A DNA stretch of 64,000 bases from Prauserella marina (GTDB lineage: Bacteria > Actinomycetota > Actinomycetes > Mycobacteriales > Pseudonocardiaceae), in the NCBI RefSeq assembly GCF_002240355.1, contig NZ_CP016353.1, positions 6,301,001 to 6,365,000 on the forward strand, written 5' to 3'. Shown piece after piece: positions 48,438 through 56,441 of this stretch. The translations under genes were made by a program, and so were the position numbers. Under the pieces are notes generated by a model. It saw only the letters and a program-made list of their open reading frames with translations, did no database searches and was not told where the DNA came from. Position 1 is the stretch's first letter; every line of letters starts with the position of its first letter.

Positions 48438-48905
48438 TCAGCCGACCGTGGTGCTGACCTCGACGACGAGTTCGACCTCGACCGGCGCGCCGAGCGGGAG
48501 CTCGGCGACACCGACCGCGGAGCGAGCGTGAGTGCCCGCCTCGCCGAACACCTCGCCGAGCAGTTCGGACGCTCCGTTGATCACGGCGGGCTGGCCGGTG
48601 AAGCCCTCTGCCGACGCGACGAACCCGGTGACCTTCACGACCCTGACGACGGCGTCGATCCCGACGAGACCGTTGACCGCCGCCAGCGCGTTGAGCGCGG
48701 CGATCCTGGCGTACTGCTTCGCCTCCTCGGGACTGACCTCGGCGCCGACCTTGCCGCTCGCGGCGAGCGAACCGTCGACGAAGGGGAGCTGCCCCGAAGT
48801 GAACACGTGAGCGCCACTGCGGATTGCCGGAATGTAGGCGGCGACGGGTGCGGCGACGTCGGGAAGCGGGATCCCGAGTTCGGAAAGCCGGGCACTCCAG
48901 CTCAT
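48438..48905 (-). CDS. RidA/YjgF-family protein
   Basis: 155 residues. ITSGQLPF-type core reads VFTSGQLPFVDG, then QYARIAALNALAAVNGLVG and RSAVGVAELPLGAPVEVELVVE, the RidA pattern with a terminal Glu and no usual catalytic Arg confirmed by eye. Family members deaminate reactive enamines/imines from PLP enzymes. ATG 48905 has GAGGGG 6 nt upstream and lies 2 nt after the DUF4177 stop. Confidence 0.88.
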   Translation of the reverse strand: MSWSARLSELGIPLPDVAAPVAAYIPAIRSGAHVFTSGQLPFVDGSLAASGKVGAEVSPEEAKQYARIAALNALAAVNGLVGIDAVVRVVKVTGFVASAEGFTGQPAVINGASELLGEVFGEAGTHARSAVGVAELPLGAPVEVELVVEVSTTVG

Positions 48906-48907
48906 GT

Positions 48908-49069
48908 TCAGCCCCTCGGCCGCTTGAGATAGGCGACGTGCTGCTCCCCGCTCGGGTTCGGCAGCACGGTGACCAGTTCCCAACCGTCCTCGCCCCACTG
49001 GTCGAGGATCTGCTTCGTAGCGTGGATCAACAGCGGAACCGTCGCGTACTCCCACTTCGTGGCACTCAT
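48908..49069 (-). CDS. DUF4177 small protein
   Basis: 53 residues, MSATKWEYATVPLLIHATKQ then ILDQWGEDGWELVTVLP and a Lys/Arg tail KRPRG. The WEY...GWELV pattern is DUF4177. Its function is unknown. AGGGTG lies about 8 nt before ATG 49069. It is translationally close (2 nt) to the RidA gene, as the mycobacterial pair Rv3678A-Rv3678c. Confidence 0.87.
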   Translation of the reverse strand: MSATKWEYATVPLLIHATKQILDQWGEDGWELVTVLPNPSGEQHVAYLKRPRG

Positions 49070-49101
49070 GCCGGACACCCTAACCAGTAGCGTGTGTGCA
49101 C

Positions 49102-49350
49102 GTGGAGACCTGGCGGATCATCGCGACGGCACTGCTCGGATTTTCGGGCCTTTTCGGCGTATTGATCGTCGTCGCGAGGGTGCGGGAGAAGACCCGCAGC
49201 GCGGCGACGGCAGGGGTGACGGCGCTCGTGGCGTTCACCACGCTCGCGGTACTGGCCGTGCTGACCCTCACCGTGCTACCCGGTGGCGTGACCTGGGGTA
49301 TCGCCGTCGCGGTCACCGCGGCTGTCGGGGTCCTGCTGCTGGCGAGCTGA
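49102..49350 (+). CDS. small membrane protein, two to three helices
   Basis: 82 residues: hydrophobic segments at about 5-25 (TALLGFSGLFGVLIVVARV), 36-58 and 62-82 with a basic loop between. Unknown function. GTG 49102 is 8 nt after TAGCGT (49088-49093), suggesting a leaderless transcript; GTG 49096 is in frame as well. It is divergent from the DUF4177 gene and 76 bp upstream of the ArsA-like pair. Confidence 0.6.
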   Translation: METWRIIATALLGFSGLFGVLIVVARVREKTRSAATAGVTALVAFTTLAVLAVLTLTVLPGGVTWGIAVAVTAAVGVLLLAS

Positions 49351-49426
49351 TCTCGCGCATCCCCCGAGAAGGCCGTAGCGGCGCGCTTCGCGTAGATCGT
49401 CCCGCGATGTGGCCTACGCTGCGAAT

Positions 49427-50428
49427 GTGACCACGCTGGCTGGCTGGACCGACGAACTCGCGCGGACCCGGCTGCATTTCGTCACCGGCAAAGGCGGAAC
49501 GGGCAAGACGACCCTCGCGGCCTCGCTGGGACTCGCACTCGCAAGTGGTGGGAGACGGGTGCTTCTCATCGAGGTCGAGGGAAGGCAGGGAATCGCGCAG
49601 GTCTTCGACAGTGAGCCGCTGCCCTACGCCGAGCAGCGGATCGCTTCCGCGCCCGGCGGCGGTGAGGTGCGGGCACTGCACATCGACGTCGAAGCGGCAC
49701 TCCTCGAATACTTCGAGATGTTCTACAACCTCGGATTCGCGGGACGCACGCTGCGCAGGATGGGCGCCATCGAGTTCGCGACGACGCTGGCGCCGGGTCT
49801 TCGCGACGTGCTGCTCACCGGCAAGATCAAGGAGTGCGTCGGGCGAACGGAGTCCGACGGAAGGCACACCTACGACGCCGTCGTCGTCGACGCCCCTCCG
49901 ACCGGAAGGGTCGTGAAGTTCCTCGACGTCACCAAGGCGCTGACCGATCTCGCGAAAACGGGTCCCATCCGCGCGCAGGCCGAAGGGGTCGTCCGGCTGC
50001 TGCACTCGGGCTCGACCGCCGTGCACATCGTGACCCTGCTTGAGGAGATGCCGGTGAGGGAAACCCTCGACGCCGTCGCCGAACTCGACGGCGCCGACCT
50101 TCGTCCAGGCGCCGTGCTCGTCAACAGGGTCAGGCCACTCCGGCTGCCTGCCCGCTCCGTGCTCGCCGCCGCGGACGGAAGGGTCGACGCGTCGCGGGTG
50201 CGCTCGGGGCTCGAAGCCGCCGGCCTCCAGTTGCCATCCGGCACGTTGGACGGGCTCGTCGAGGAAACCGTCGAGCACGCGATCAGGGTGGCCGCCGAAC
50301 AACGGGCGAGGGAACAGCTCACCGAAGCCGACCTGCCGACACTCGAACTGCCCGAGCTGACGGGCGGTGTCGACGTCGCCGCGCTGTACGAACTCGCGGA
50401 GACACTCGTCGAGCAGGGGGTTCGATGA
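49427..50428 (+). CDS. ArsA/GET3-like ATPase, first of pair
   Basis: 333 residues. P-loop GKGGTGKTT with the signature Lys of the MinD/ArsA class, [16 protein letters not shown] (switch) and [16 protein letters not shown]. It corresponds to Rv3679; the mycobacterial pair forms a complex implicated in redox and metabolite handling. GTG 49427 lies 6 nt after TACGCT (49415-49420) with no ribosome site, so it is probably leaderless; ATG 49409 is also in frame. The stop overlaps the partner's start as ATGA. Confidence 0.9.
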   Translation: MTTLAGWTDELARTRLHFVTGKGGTGKTTLAASLGLALASGGRRVLLIEVEGRQGIAQVFDSEPLPYAEQRIASAPGGGEVRALHIDVEAALLEYFEMFYNLGFAGRTLRRMGAIEFATTLAPGLRDVLLTGKIKECVGRTESDGRHTYDAVVVDAPPTGRVVKFLDVTKALTDLAKTGPIRAQAEGVVRLLHSGSTAVHIVTLLEEMPVRETLDAVAELDGADLRPGAVLVNRVRPLRLPARSVLAAADGRVDASRVRSGLEAAGLQLPSGTLDGLVEETVEHAIRVAAEQRAREQLTEADLPTLELPELTGGVDVAALYELAETLVEQGVR

Positions 50429-51552
50429 CACCGGTGCTCGACGTCGACGCGTTGATCGACAATCCGGAAACCAGGGTGATCGTCTGCTGCGGCTCCGGTG
50501 GCGTCGGCAAGACGACCACGGCCGCCGCGCTGGCCCTTCGCGCGGCGGAACGCGGACGGCAGACCGTGGTGCTGACGATCGACCCCGCGAAGAGGCTCGC
50601 CCAGGCACTCGGCCTCAAGGAGCTCGGCAACCATCCGCGCAAGGTGTCGGTCGCGGGTTTCGAACCGAAGGGCGAGCTGTGGGCGATGATGCTCGACATG
50701 CGCCGCACCTTCGACGACATGGTGCGAAGGCACGCGGGCCCCGAACGCGCGGAACAACTGCTGGCCAACCGCTTCTACCAGACCATTTCCACGTCGTTCT
50801 CCGGCACGCAGGAGTACATGGCGATGGAGAAACTGGGGCAGCTCGCGGCAACGGGCGAGTGGGACCTGATCGTCGTCGACACCCCGCCGAGCAGGTCGGC
50901 GCTCGACTTCCTCGACGCCCCGACCAGGCTTTCGGCCGCGCTCGACGGTCGCATGATCCGGTTGCTGACCGGACCGGCCAAGGCGGGGGGCTGGGGACTG
51001 CGCAAGGTGGTCAGCGCGGGTTTCTCGATGTTCGCCAAGGCCGTCTCGACGATTCTCGGCGGACAACTGCTCGCCGATGCCTCCGCGTTCATGCAGGCTT
51101 TCGACACGACCTTCGGCGGGTTCAGGGAGAGAGCGAGAAAAACAGCCGAGCTGTTGCGTTCGCAGGGGACGGCGTTCCTCGTCGTCGCCGCGCCAGAGCC
51201 GGACGCGCTCAGGGAGGCCAGTTACTTCGTGGAGCGGCTTTCGACCGAGTCGATGCCGCTCGCGGGGCTCGTCGCCAACAGGACGCATCCGGTGCTGGCG
51301 GAACTGTCGGCCATCGACGCGCTTTCGGCAGCGGACGCGCTCGACCGCGGCGGCAAGAACGCTCCACTCGCCACCGCGGTCTTGCGGCTTCACGCCGACA
51401 GAGTCGCACAGGCCGAGCGGGAGAAACGGCTGCTGGCCCGGTTCACCCGCGCGCATCCGACCGTCGAGGTCGTCGAGGTACCCGCCTTGCCCGGTGACGT
51501 GCACGATCTTGCCGGGCTCCGCGACATCGGTGACCGGTTGACCGAGGTGTGA
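50425..51552 (+). CDS. ArsA/GET3-like ATPase, second of pair
   Basis: 375 residues. P-loop [18 protein letters not shown], switch [30 protein letters not shown]. It corresponds to Rv3680. A hydrophobic/Met-rich helical insertion ([20 protein letters not shown]) resembles the client-binding part of GET3-like proteins. ATG 50425 overlaps the partner's stop; GGGGG lies 4-5 nt upstream. Probably a heterodimer with the first ATPase, near the whiB4 gene as in mycobacteria. Confidence 0.9.
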   Translation: MTPVLDVDALIDNPETRVIVCCGSGGVGKTTTAAALALRAAERGRQTVVLTIDPAKRLAQALGLKELGNHPRKVSVAGFEPKGELWAMMLDMRRTFDDMVRRHAGPERAEQLLANRFYQTISTSFSGTQEYMAMEKLGQLAATGEWDLIVVDTPPSRSALDFLDAPTRLSAALDGRMIRLLTGPAKAGGWGLRKVVSAGFSMFAKAVSTILGGQLLADASAFMQAFDTTFGGFRERARKTAELLRSQGTAFLVVAAPEPDALREASYFVERLSTESMPLAGLVANRTHPVLAELSAIDALSAADALDRGGKNAPLATAVLRLHADRVAQAEREKRLLARFTRAHPTVEVVEVPALPGDVHDLAGLRDIGDRLTEV

Positions 51553-51590
51553 CGACCTTCTCCGGCTCTTGCCCTCGACGTTTCCGGAAC

Positions 51591-51890
51591 TCAGGAAACG
51601 CGTTGTTCAGCGGGTTCGTACTGTCTTTTCGCTGATTCGAGCAGTTCGCGCCAGCTCACCACGTCCGGACGCCGACGGAGCAGCGCCCGCCGCTCCCGTT
51701 CGGTCATTCCGCCCCAGACGCCGAAATCGATGCGGTTGTCCAGCGCCTCGGACAGACATTCCGTGCGTACCGGGCAACCCATGCAGACCAGCTTCGCGCG
51801 ATTCTGCTCGGCACCCCTGACGAAAAGTCCGTCTGGGTCCGTGTCACGGCAAAACGCGCTAATCCGCCAATCCGTTTGGTTGGTCTCCAT
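51591..51890 (-). CDS. whiB4: WhiB-family iron-sulfur regulator WhiB4
   Basis: 99 residues. Four cluster ligands, Cys14, Cys36, Cys39 and Cys45 (CRDTDPDGLF; CMGCPVRTEC), then the GVWGG turn (57-61) and a basic C terminus (RERRALLRRRPDV) for DNA binding. WhiB4 in mycobacteria is an oxygen- and redox-responsive repressor next to the same ArsA-like pair. ATG 51890 has GGAGCTGGGGG upstream. It is convergent with the ATPase gene and divergent from the PBP gene. Confidence 0.93.
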   Translation of the reverse strand: METNQTDWRISAFCRDTDPDGLFVRGAEQNRAKLVCMGCPVRTECLSEALDNRIDFGVWGGMTERERRALLRRRPDVVSWRELLESAKRQYEPAEQRVS

Positions 51891-52154
51891 ACCCCCAGCT
51901 CCTGCCTTCTCGGGACCGGTGGCAGGAAACGAAGTCGACGACCTCGCCCCCCGCGAGCGGTCTCTGTGCTCACGTCCCTCGATCGGTGCCTCCCCTGGCA
52001 CCGCATTCGTGAGATGTTGACGGACTGTAGGGGGCGACGGTTCCGTCCGCCAACCCCCGTGTGGCTTTTTGTTACGAGATGTCACATCCGCATGAGGCTC
52101 GCCGAGGTGCCCGCGTCACCGCGGGCTGACGCGCCCTTGCGTACCCTGACGTGT

Positions 52155-54314
52155 GTGCGAATGAGGGACGGACTGCTGAAGATGCTCGGCCTCTGCCTGC
52201 TCGCGGGGGTGCTGGTAGCCGGAATTCTCTTCCCCGTGGTCGGCGCGGCCGGTGTCATCTCGAACGAGGCAAGTGACACTGTTGAATCGATGTCGTCCGA
52301 TCTCGCGGACGAGCCGCCGCCATTGGTCACGACCATTACCGACAAGGACGGCGAGCCGATCGCGACGCTGTACAAGCAGTACCGCATCCCGACCTCGCCC
52401 GAGCAGATCTCAGACGCCATGAAGTGGGCGTTGATCTCCGTCGAGGACCGCCGGTTCTACAGCCACCACGGCGTCGACTGGCAGGGCACGCTGCGCGCGG
52501 CCATCAGCAACTCCTCCGGCGCCGACACACAGGGCGCCTCGACGCTGACACAGCAGTACGTCAAGAACTACCTCATCAACGTCACGTACAGGGACGACCA
52601 GCTCGGCCAGCAGCGAGCACAGGAACAGACCATCGCGAGAAAGCTGAAGGAAGCGCGGATCGCGATCCAGCTCGAAACGAAGATGAGCAAGGAACAAATC
52701 CTTGCCGGCTACCTCAACGTGGTCGAATTCTCGCGCCAGATCTACGGCGTCGGCGCCGCCGCGCATGCCTACTTCGACACGACGCCGGACAAACTCAACG
52801 TCGCGCAATCCGCGCTGCTGGCCGGAATGGTCAACAACCCGGCCGTCAACGATCCTTGGAACAACCCGGAGCGGGCGACCGAGCGCCGCAATGCCGTTCT
52901 GGACAGGATGGTCGACAACCGCAAACTGTCCGAGGAGGACGGCGAGCGGATCAAGCAGGAACCGCTCGGCGTCGTGCCGGACGGCCCGAACAAACCGCCT
53001 TCGAACTGTGTCGGCGCAGGCCCTGAGCACGGTTTCTTCTGCGAGTACGTCGAGGATTACCTCCTCGAACACGGAATGGACGAGGACGAACTGCTGACCG
53101 GCGGGTACACCGTCCGGACGACACTCGACAAGGTCGCCAACTCCGCGGCGAAAGAATCGGCCGAGGAACAAGTCAGCAAAAACCAGGAAAACGTCGCCAA
53201 TACGCTGTCACTCGTCAAGCCCGGCAAGGACAGACACGAGGTGGTCGCGTTGGCGGCCAACCGCGACTACGGGCCCGACGCGAACGCGGGGCAGACCGAG
53301 TACGCGTTGCCATCCGACATCGCCAACGTGACGGGAACCGGGTCGAGTTACAAGATCTTCACCGCTGCCGCCGCGCTCGAACAACGCAAGGTTGGCATCT
53401 ACGACACGGTCCAGGCTCCGAGTTCGTACGTGTCGAGAGTGTTCAGCGGCAGTCCGGCGCCATGTCCGTTCATCGCGCCGTACACGAGGGGTTACTGTCT
53501 CGGCAACGCGGGAACGTATCCGAGCAGCATGTCGCTGCAACAGGCGCTCGCCACCTCACCGAACACCACGTTCGTCATCCTTGAGGAAATGGTGGGCATG
53601 AAGCCCGTCGTCGACATGGCAAGCAAGCTCGGGATGCGCAAGACCATGGCGTCCAACGCGGCGACCGGTGGCCCCGTCGACCCCAACGGTGACAGCGACG
53701 CGGTGCGACAGAGTCAGGCGCAGTTCTACGGACCGTCGGAGAACTCCCCCGGCAAGGGTTCGTTCACGCTGGGCCAGAGCCCGACCAGCGGTCTCGAACT
53801 CGCGAACGTCGCCGCGACCATCATGAGCGGCGGCGTGTGGTGCCCGCCGACCCCGATCGGTGAGGTCACCGACAGGGACGGCAAGCCGGTCTCGATCCAG
53901 GAGGAACCCTGCGAGCAGGCCGTTCCCGAAGGGCTCGCCAACACTCTCGCGGTCGGGCTGAGCAAGGACGACGTCGGTGGCGGTACCTCGGCCGAGGCCG
54001 CGGCCGCCGCCAACTGGAAGCGCCCGATGATCGGCAAGACCGGTACGACGCAGAACAACGGCTCGGCCGCATTCGTCGGCGCGACTCCGCAGCTCGCCGG
54101 TGTCGCCATGGTGTTCAGGCCCGATCTGCCCAACGGTGGCCTCGTCGACGGCGGTCCCGGCAACGTGTACGCCTCGGCTGGCACGAGCGGAAACATGTTC
54201 GGTGGCAAGACTCCCGCGAGGACATGGTTCGGAGCCATGACCAAGATCCTCGAAGGGGAACCCGTCCTGCCACTGCCGAAGTCGGATCCCGCGTACGAAC
54301 GCTCCGGAGGCTAG
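52155..54314 (+). CDS. ponA2: class A penicillin-binding protein (PonA2-like)
   Basis: 719 residues. One membrane helix (9-33), then a glycosyltransferase domain with VEDRRFYSHHGVDW (Glu97) and TLTQQYVKN, then a transpeptidase domain with SSYK (Ser397), SPN (468-470) and KTGTTQ (628-630). It polymerises and cross-links peptidoglycan. The C terminus ends at SDPAYERSGG with no PASTA domain, unlike M. tuberculosis PonA2. GTG 52155 lies 7 nt after TACCCT (52142-52147), giving a probable leaderless start; ATG 52161 is an alternative. A strong hairpin follows. Confidence 0.94.
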   Translation: MRMRDGLLKMLGLCLLAGVLVAGILFPVVGAAGVISNEASDTVESMSSDLADEPPPLVTTITDKDGEPIATLYKQYRIPTSPEQISDAMKWALISVEDRRFYSHHGVDWQGTLRAAISNSSGADTQGASTLTQQYVKNYLINVTYRDDQLGQQRAQEQTIARKLKEARIAIQLETKMSKEQILAGYLNVVEFSRQIYGVGAAAHAYFDTTPDKLNVAQSALLAGMVNNPAVNDPWNNPERATERRNAVLDRMVDNRKLSEEDGERIKQEPLGVVPDGPNKPPSNCVGAGPEHGFFCEYVEDYLLEHGMDEDELLTGGYTVRTTLDKVANSAAKESAEEQVSKNQENVANTLSLVKPGKDRHEVVALAANRDYGPDANAGQTEYALPSDIANVTGTGSSYKIFTAAAALEQRKVGIYDTVQAPSSYVSRVFSGSPAPCPFIAPYTRGYCLGNAGTYPSSMSLQQALATSPNTTFVILEEMVGMKPVVDMASKLGMRKTMASNAATGGPVDPNGDSDAVRQSQAQFYGPSENSPGKGSFTLGQSPTSGLELANVAATIMSGGVWCPPTPIGEVTDRDGKPVSIQEEPCEQAVPEGLANTLAVGLSKDDVGGGTSAEAAAAANWKRPMIGKTGTTQNNGSAAFVGATPQLAGVAMVFRPDLPNGGLVDGGPGNVYASAGTSGNMFGGKTPARTWFGAMTKILEGEPVLPLPKSDPAYERSGG

Positions 54315-54329
54315 GTACCGGCCGCGGCT

Positions 54330-54368
54330 GCCGCATCGCCTCGACCGCGACGGTCGAGGTGGTGCGGC
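54330..54368 (+). terminator. stem-loop after the PBP gene
   Basis: GCCGCA (54330-54335) plus CCTCGACC (54339-54346) pair with GGTCGAGG (54352-54359) plus TGCGGC (54363-54368), with 3-nt internal loops. It starts about 15 nt past the stop. No U-run. Confidence 0.75.
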
Positions 54369-54457
54369 GGCACTACTCTGTCCCGGGTTGCCGTTCGGCC
54401 AACACGCATCCGCACGACGCGGGTACGCTGGGTAATACAAGCAGCACAAGGATGCCG

Positions 54458-55399
54458 ATGAAACGCCTCGTGACAGGAACCGCAGCGCTCGGCGCGGCAA
54501 CACTGGGATACGCAGTGGCAATCGAGCGCAGGCACTGGACCCTGCGCACAGCGGAATTGCCGGTGCTCGCGGACGGCTCCCGGCCGATCAAAGTCCTGCA
54601 CATTTCGGACCTGCACATGCTTCCCGGCCAGGAATCGAAACAGCGCTGGGTCGCCGAACTCGACCAGCTCGAACCCGACCTCGTCGTCAACACGGGAGAC
54701 AATCTCGCGCACCGGCGGGCGGTGCCAGGCGTCATACGCGCGCTGGGCCCGCTGCTGAGCCGTCCCGGCGTCTTCGTGTTCGGCAGCAACGACTACTACG
54801 CGCCGAAACCGAAGAACCCCGCCAGATACCTCATGCCGAGGGGACGCAAGAAACGCGTCCACGGAAGGCATCTTCCGTGGCGCGACCTCAGGGCCGCGTT
54901 CATCGAACACGGCTGGCTCGACCTCACCCACGTCAGGCGCACCCTCACGGCCGCGGGGCAAGAGGTCTTCGTCGCCGGCGTCGACGACCCGCACCTCCAC
55001 CGCGACCGCTACGCCGACATCGCGGGACGGCCGAGTCATTCGGCGGCACTACGGCTTGGCATCACCCACTCGCCGGAACCGAGGGTGCTCGATCCGTTCG
55101 CTTCGGACGGCTACGACCTCGTGCTCGCGGGACATACCCACGGAGGCCAGCTCCGCGTACCCGGCGTCGGCGCGCTCGTGACCAACTGCGAACTCGACCG
55201 CTCGCGCGCACGCGGAGTCTCCCGCTGGGGCGCCGACATGTGGCTGCACGTATCGGCGGGTCTCGGCACCTCGCCGTACGCCCCGGCCAGGTTCGCCTGT
55301 CCCCCTGAGGCGAGCCTGCTCACCCTGGTCCCGCGCGACGCCGACCAGCGGAACATCAAGAAGGCGGCCCGACGAAAGGCTCCGAGCGACGTCCGCTAG
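54458..55399 (+). CDS. metallophosphoesterase, membrane-associated
   Basis: 313 residues. An N-terminal membrane segment (LVTGTAALGAATLGYAVA) precedes a calcineurin-like core: HISDLHMLPG, VVNTGDNLAHRR, VFGSNDYYAP (usually GNHD) and LAGHTHGGQLR, which supply the two-metal site. It is like Rv3683 and YkuE-type phosphoesterases; the substrate is unknown. ATG 54458 has AAGG 6 nt upstream; ATG 54452 is adjacent to it. It follows the PBP gene after a terminator and precedes tRNA-Pro. Confidence 0.88.
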   Translation: MKRLVTGTAALGAATLGYAVAIERRHWTLRTAELPVLADGSRPIKVLHISDLHMLPGQESKQRWVAELDQLEPDLVVNTGDNLAHRRAVPGVIRALGPLLSRPGVFVFGSNDYYAPKPKNPARYLMPRGRKKRVHGRHLPWRDLRAAFIEHGWLDLTHVRRTLTAAGQEVFVAGVDDPHLHRDRYADIAGRPSHSAALRLGITHSPEPRVLDPFASDGYDLVLAGHTHGGQLRVPGVGALVTNCELDRSRARGVSRWGADMWLHVSAGLGTSPYAPARFACPPEASLLTLVPRDADQRNIKKAARRKAPSDVR

Positions 55400-55428
55400 A
55401 CTGTGGCGCGACCCATTGAGCAGTACAT

Positions 55429-55502
55429 CGGGGTGTGGCGCAGCTTGGTAGCGTGCCTCGTTCGGGTCGAGGAGGTCGTGGGTTCAAATCCCGCCACCCC
55501 GA
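55429..55502 (+). tRNA. tRNA-Pro (anticodon CGG)
   Basis: 74 nt cloverleaf: acceptor CGGGGTG with CACCCCG, anticodon stem CCTCG/CGAGG around TTCGGGT (anticodon CGG, reading CCG), T-arm GTGGG-TTCAAAT-CCCGC, and discriminator A at 55502. CCA is not encoded. A strong terminator follows 11 nt later. Confidence 0.96.
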
Positions 55503-55512
55503 CGGAAGAGCT

Positions 55513-55558
55513 GGAAGAGCCCTGTTTGCGGAATGCGCAAACAGGGCTCTTCCTTTTT
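55513..55558 (+). terminator. strong intrinsic terminator after tRNA-Pro
   Basis: 18-bp perfect arms (55513-55530 with 55536-55553; GGAAGAGCCCTGTTTGCG and its complement), 5-nt loop, then TTTTT (55554-55558). It is the clearest rho-independent terminator in the window. Confidence 0.95.
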
Positions 55559-55563
55559 GTTTT

Positions 55564-55608
55564 CTGGGGCGCAGCCCCAGACCCACCCGGAGGGGCTTCG
55601 CCCCCCGG
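55564..55608. repeat. tandem GC-hairpin intergenic repeat
   Basis: Two hairpins in a row: CTGGGGC-GCA-GCCCCAG (55564-55580), and CCGG-A-GGGG with CCCC-C-CCGG around CTTCG (55587-55608). Sequences of this kind recur between genes in actinomycetes. It lies between the tRNA terminator and the convergent methyltransferase gene, where it may add termination. Confidence 0.6.
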
Positions 55609-55678
55609 ACCCCCCGTAGGTAACCGATAGGCCGGGGTGGGTTGGGCTGGGGTGCTTGAGCGTTTCGGGTTGCCTGGG

Positions 55679-56407
55679 TTATCTGGTTGCCAGGACTTCC
55701 ATCCAGCACTGACTGAAATCACCACTGCCGTCGCGGACCCACATCCAGGCCGAGCGCGCGGCACTCGCGAGCTGCTGATCCCTCGCCCCGTCGTCGGTCT
55801 GGATCGCCGAGGCCAACTCGGATTCCACCCTGCGAGCCAGCTCCCGGTAGCCGATGTCCTGGCGGTAGCGCGCCCGCGCGCGCACCTCGCGGAAACCGGC
55901 CCGCTCGACCCACTCCGCGACCCTCCTGCCCGCGAACGGATCCCCGCCACTCCTCCGGTGCAGCAGCTGCCTTCCCCGCAGCGCGGCGTCGACGTTGGCC
56001 GTCTTCGGTCGCAGCTTCGCCTTACTCCAGTCCACAGTAGACACTGCAAGCAGGCCACCAGGGCGAAGCACTCTCGACAATTCCACGATGACGTCCCTCG
56101 GGTTTGGATGCCGTTCCAGCAATCCCGACGAGAAAGCCACATCGATCGAAGCGGTGGAAAAGGGAAGGCTCGCGAGATCGCTCGCCACGAAATCCACTGT
56201 GGACACAGCAGCCCGCACGGCGGCTTTCCTCGCGGCCGTCACCTCGCCGTAGTCGGCTTCGACACCCACGACCCGCAGCGGATGGGTAGCGGTACCAAGA
56301 CTCAGAGTGACAGCCCCCTGACCGCAACCGACATCGATCACCCGATCGCCCGGCCGCAGCATCGGCAGCACGAAGCCTGCGGCGTCCGCCGCATAACCCT
56401 CCAGCAC
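55679..56407 (-). CDS. class I SAM-dependent methyltransferase
   Basis: 242 residues. SAM-binding motif VIDVGCGQGAVTLSL, acidic loop VVGVEADYGEV, VDFVASDLASLPF and the post-motif LRPGGLLAVSTVDWS; the last 80 residues have no clear substrate motif. It resembles ubiquinone/menaquinone or small-molecule methyltransferases of unknown substrate. GTG 56407 lies 7 nt after TAGTCT (56420-56415), so it is probably leaderless; the longer open frame to 56581 overlaps the divergent peptidase gene and is unlikely. Confidence 0.85.
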   Translation of the reverse strand: MLEGYAADAAGFVLPMLRPGDRVIDVGCGQGAVTLSLGTATHPLRVVGVEADYGEVTAARKAAVRAAVSTVDFVASDLASLPFSTASIDVAFSSGLLERHPNPRDVIVELSRVLRPGGLLAVSTVDWSKAKLRPKTANVDAALRGRQLLHRRSGGDPFAGRRVAEWVERAGFREVRARARYRQDIGYRELARRVESELASAIQTDDGARDQQLASAARSAWMWVRDGSGDFSQCWMEVLATR

Positions 56408-56441
56408 GGCCCTAAGACTACGGACCTGGCAGGATCGAGGG

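Noticed and set aside
55429-55502. tRNA-Pro as an integration site for an island
   Set aside because: No integrase and no repeat of the tRNA 3' end was found downstream; the following genes look native.
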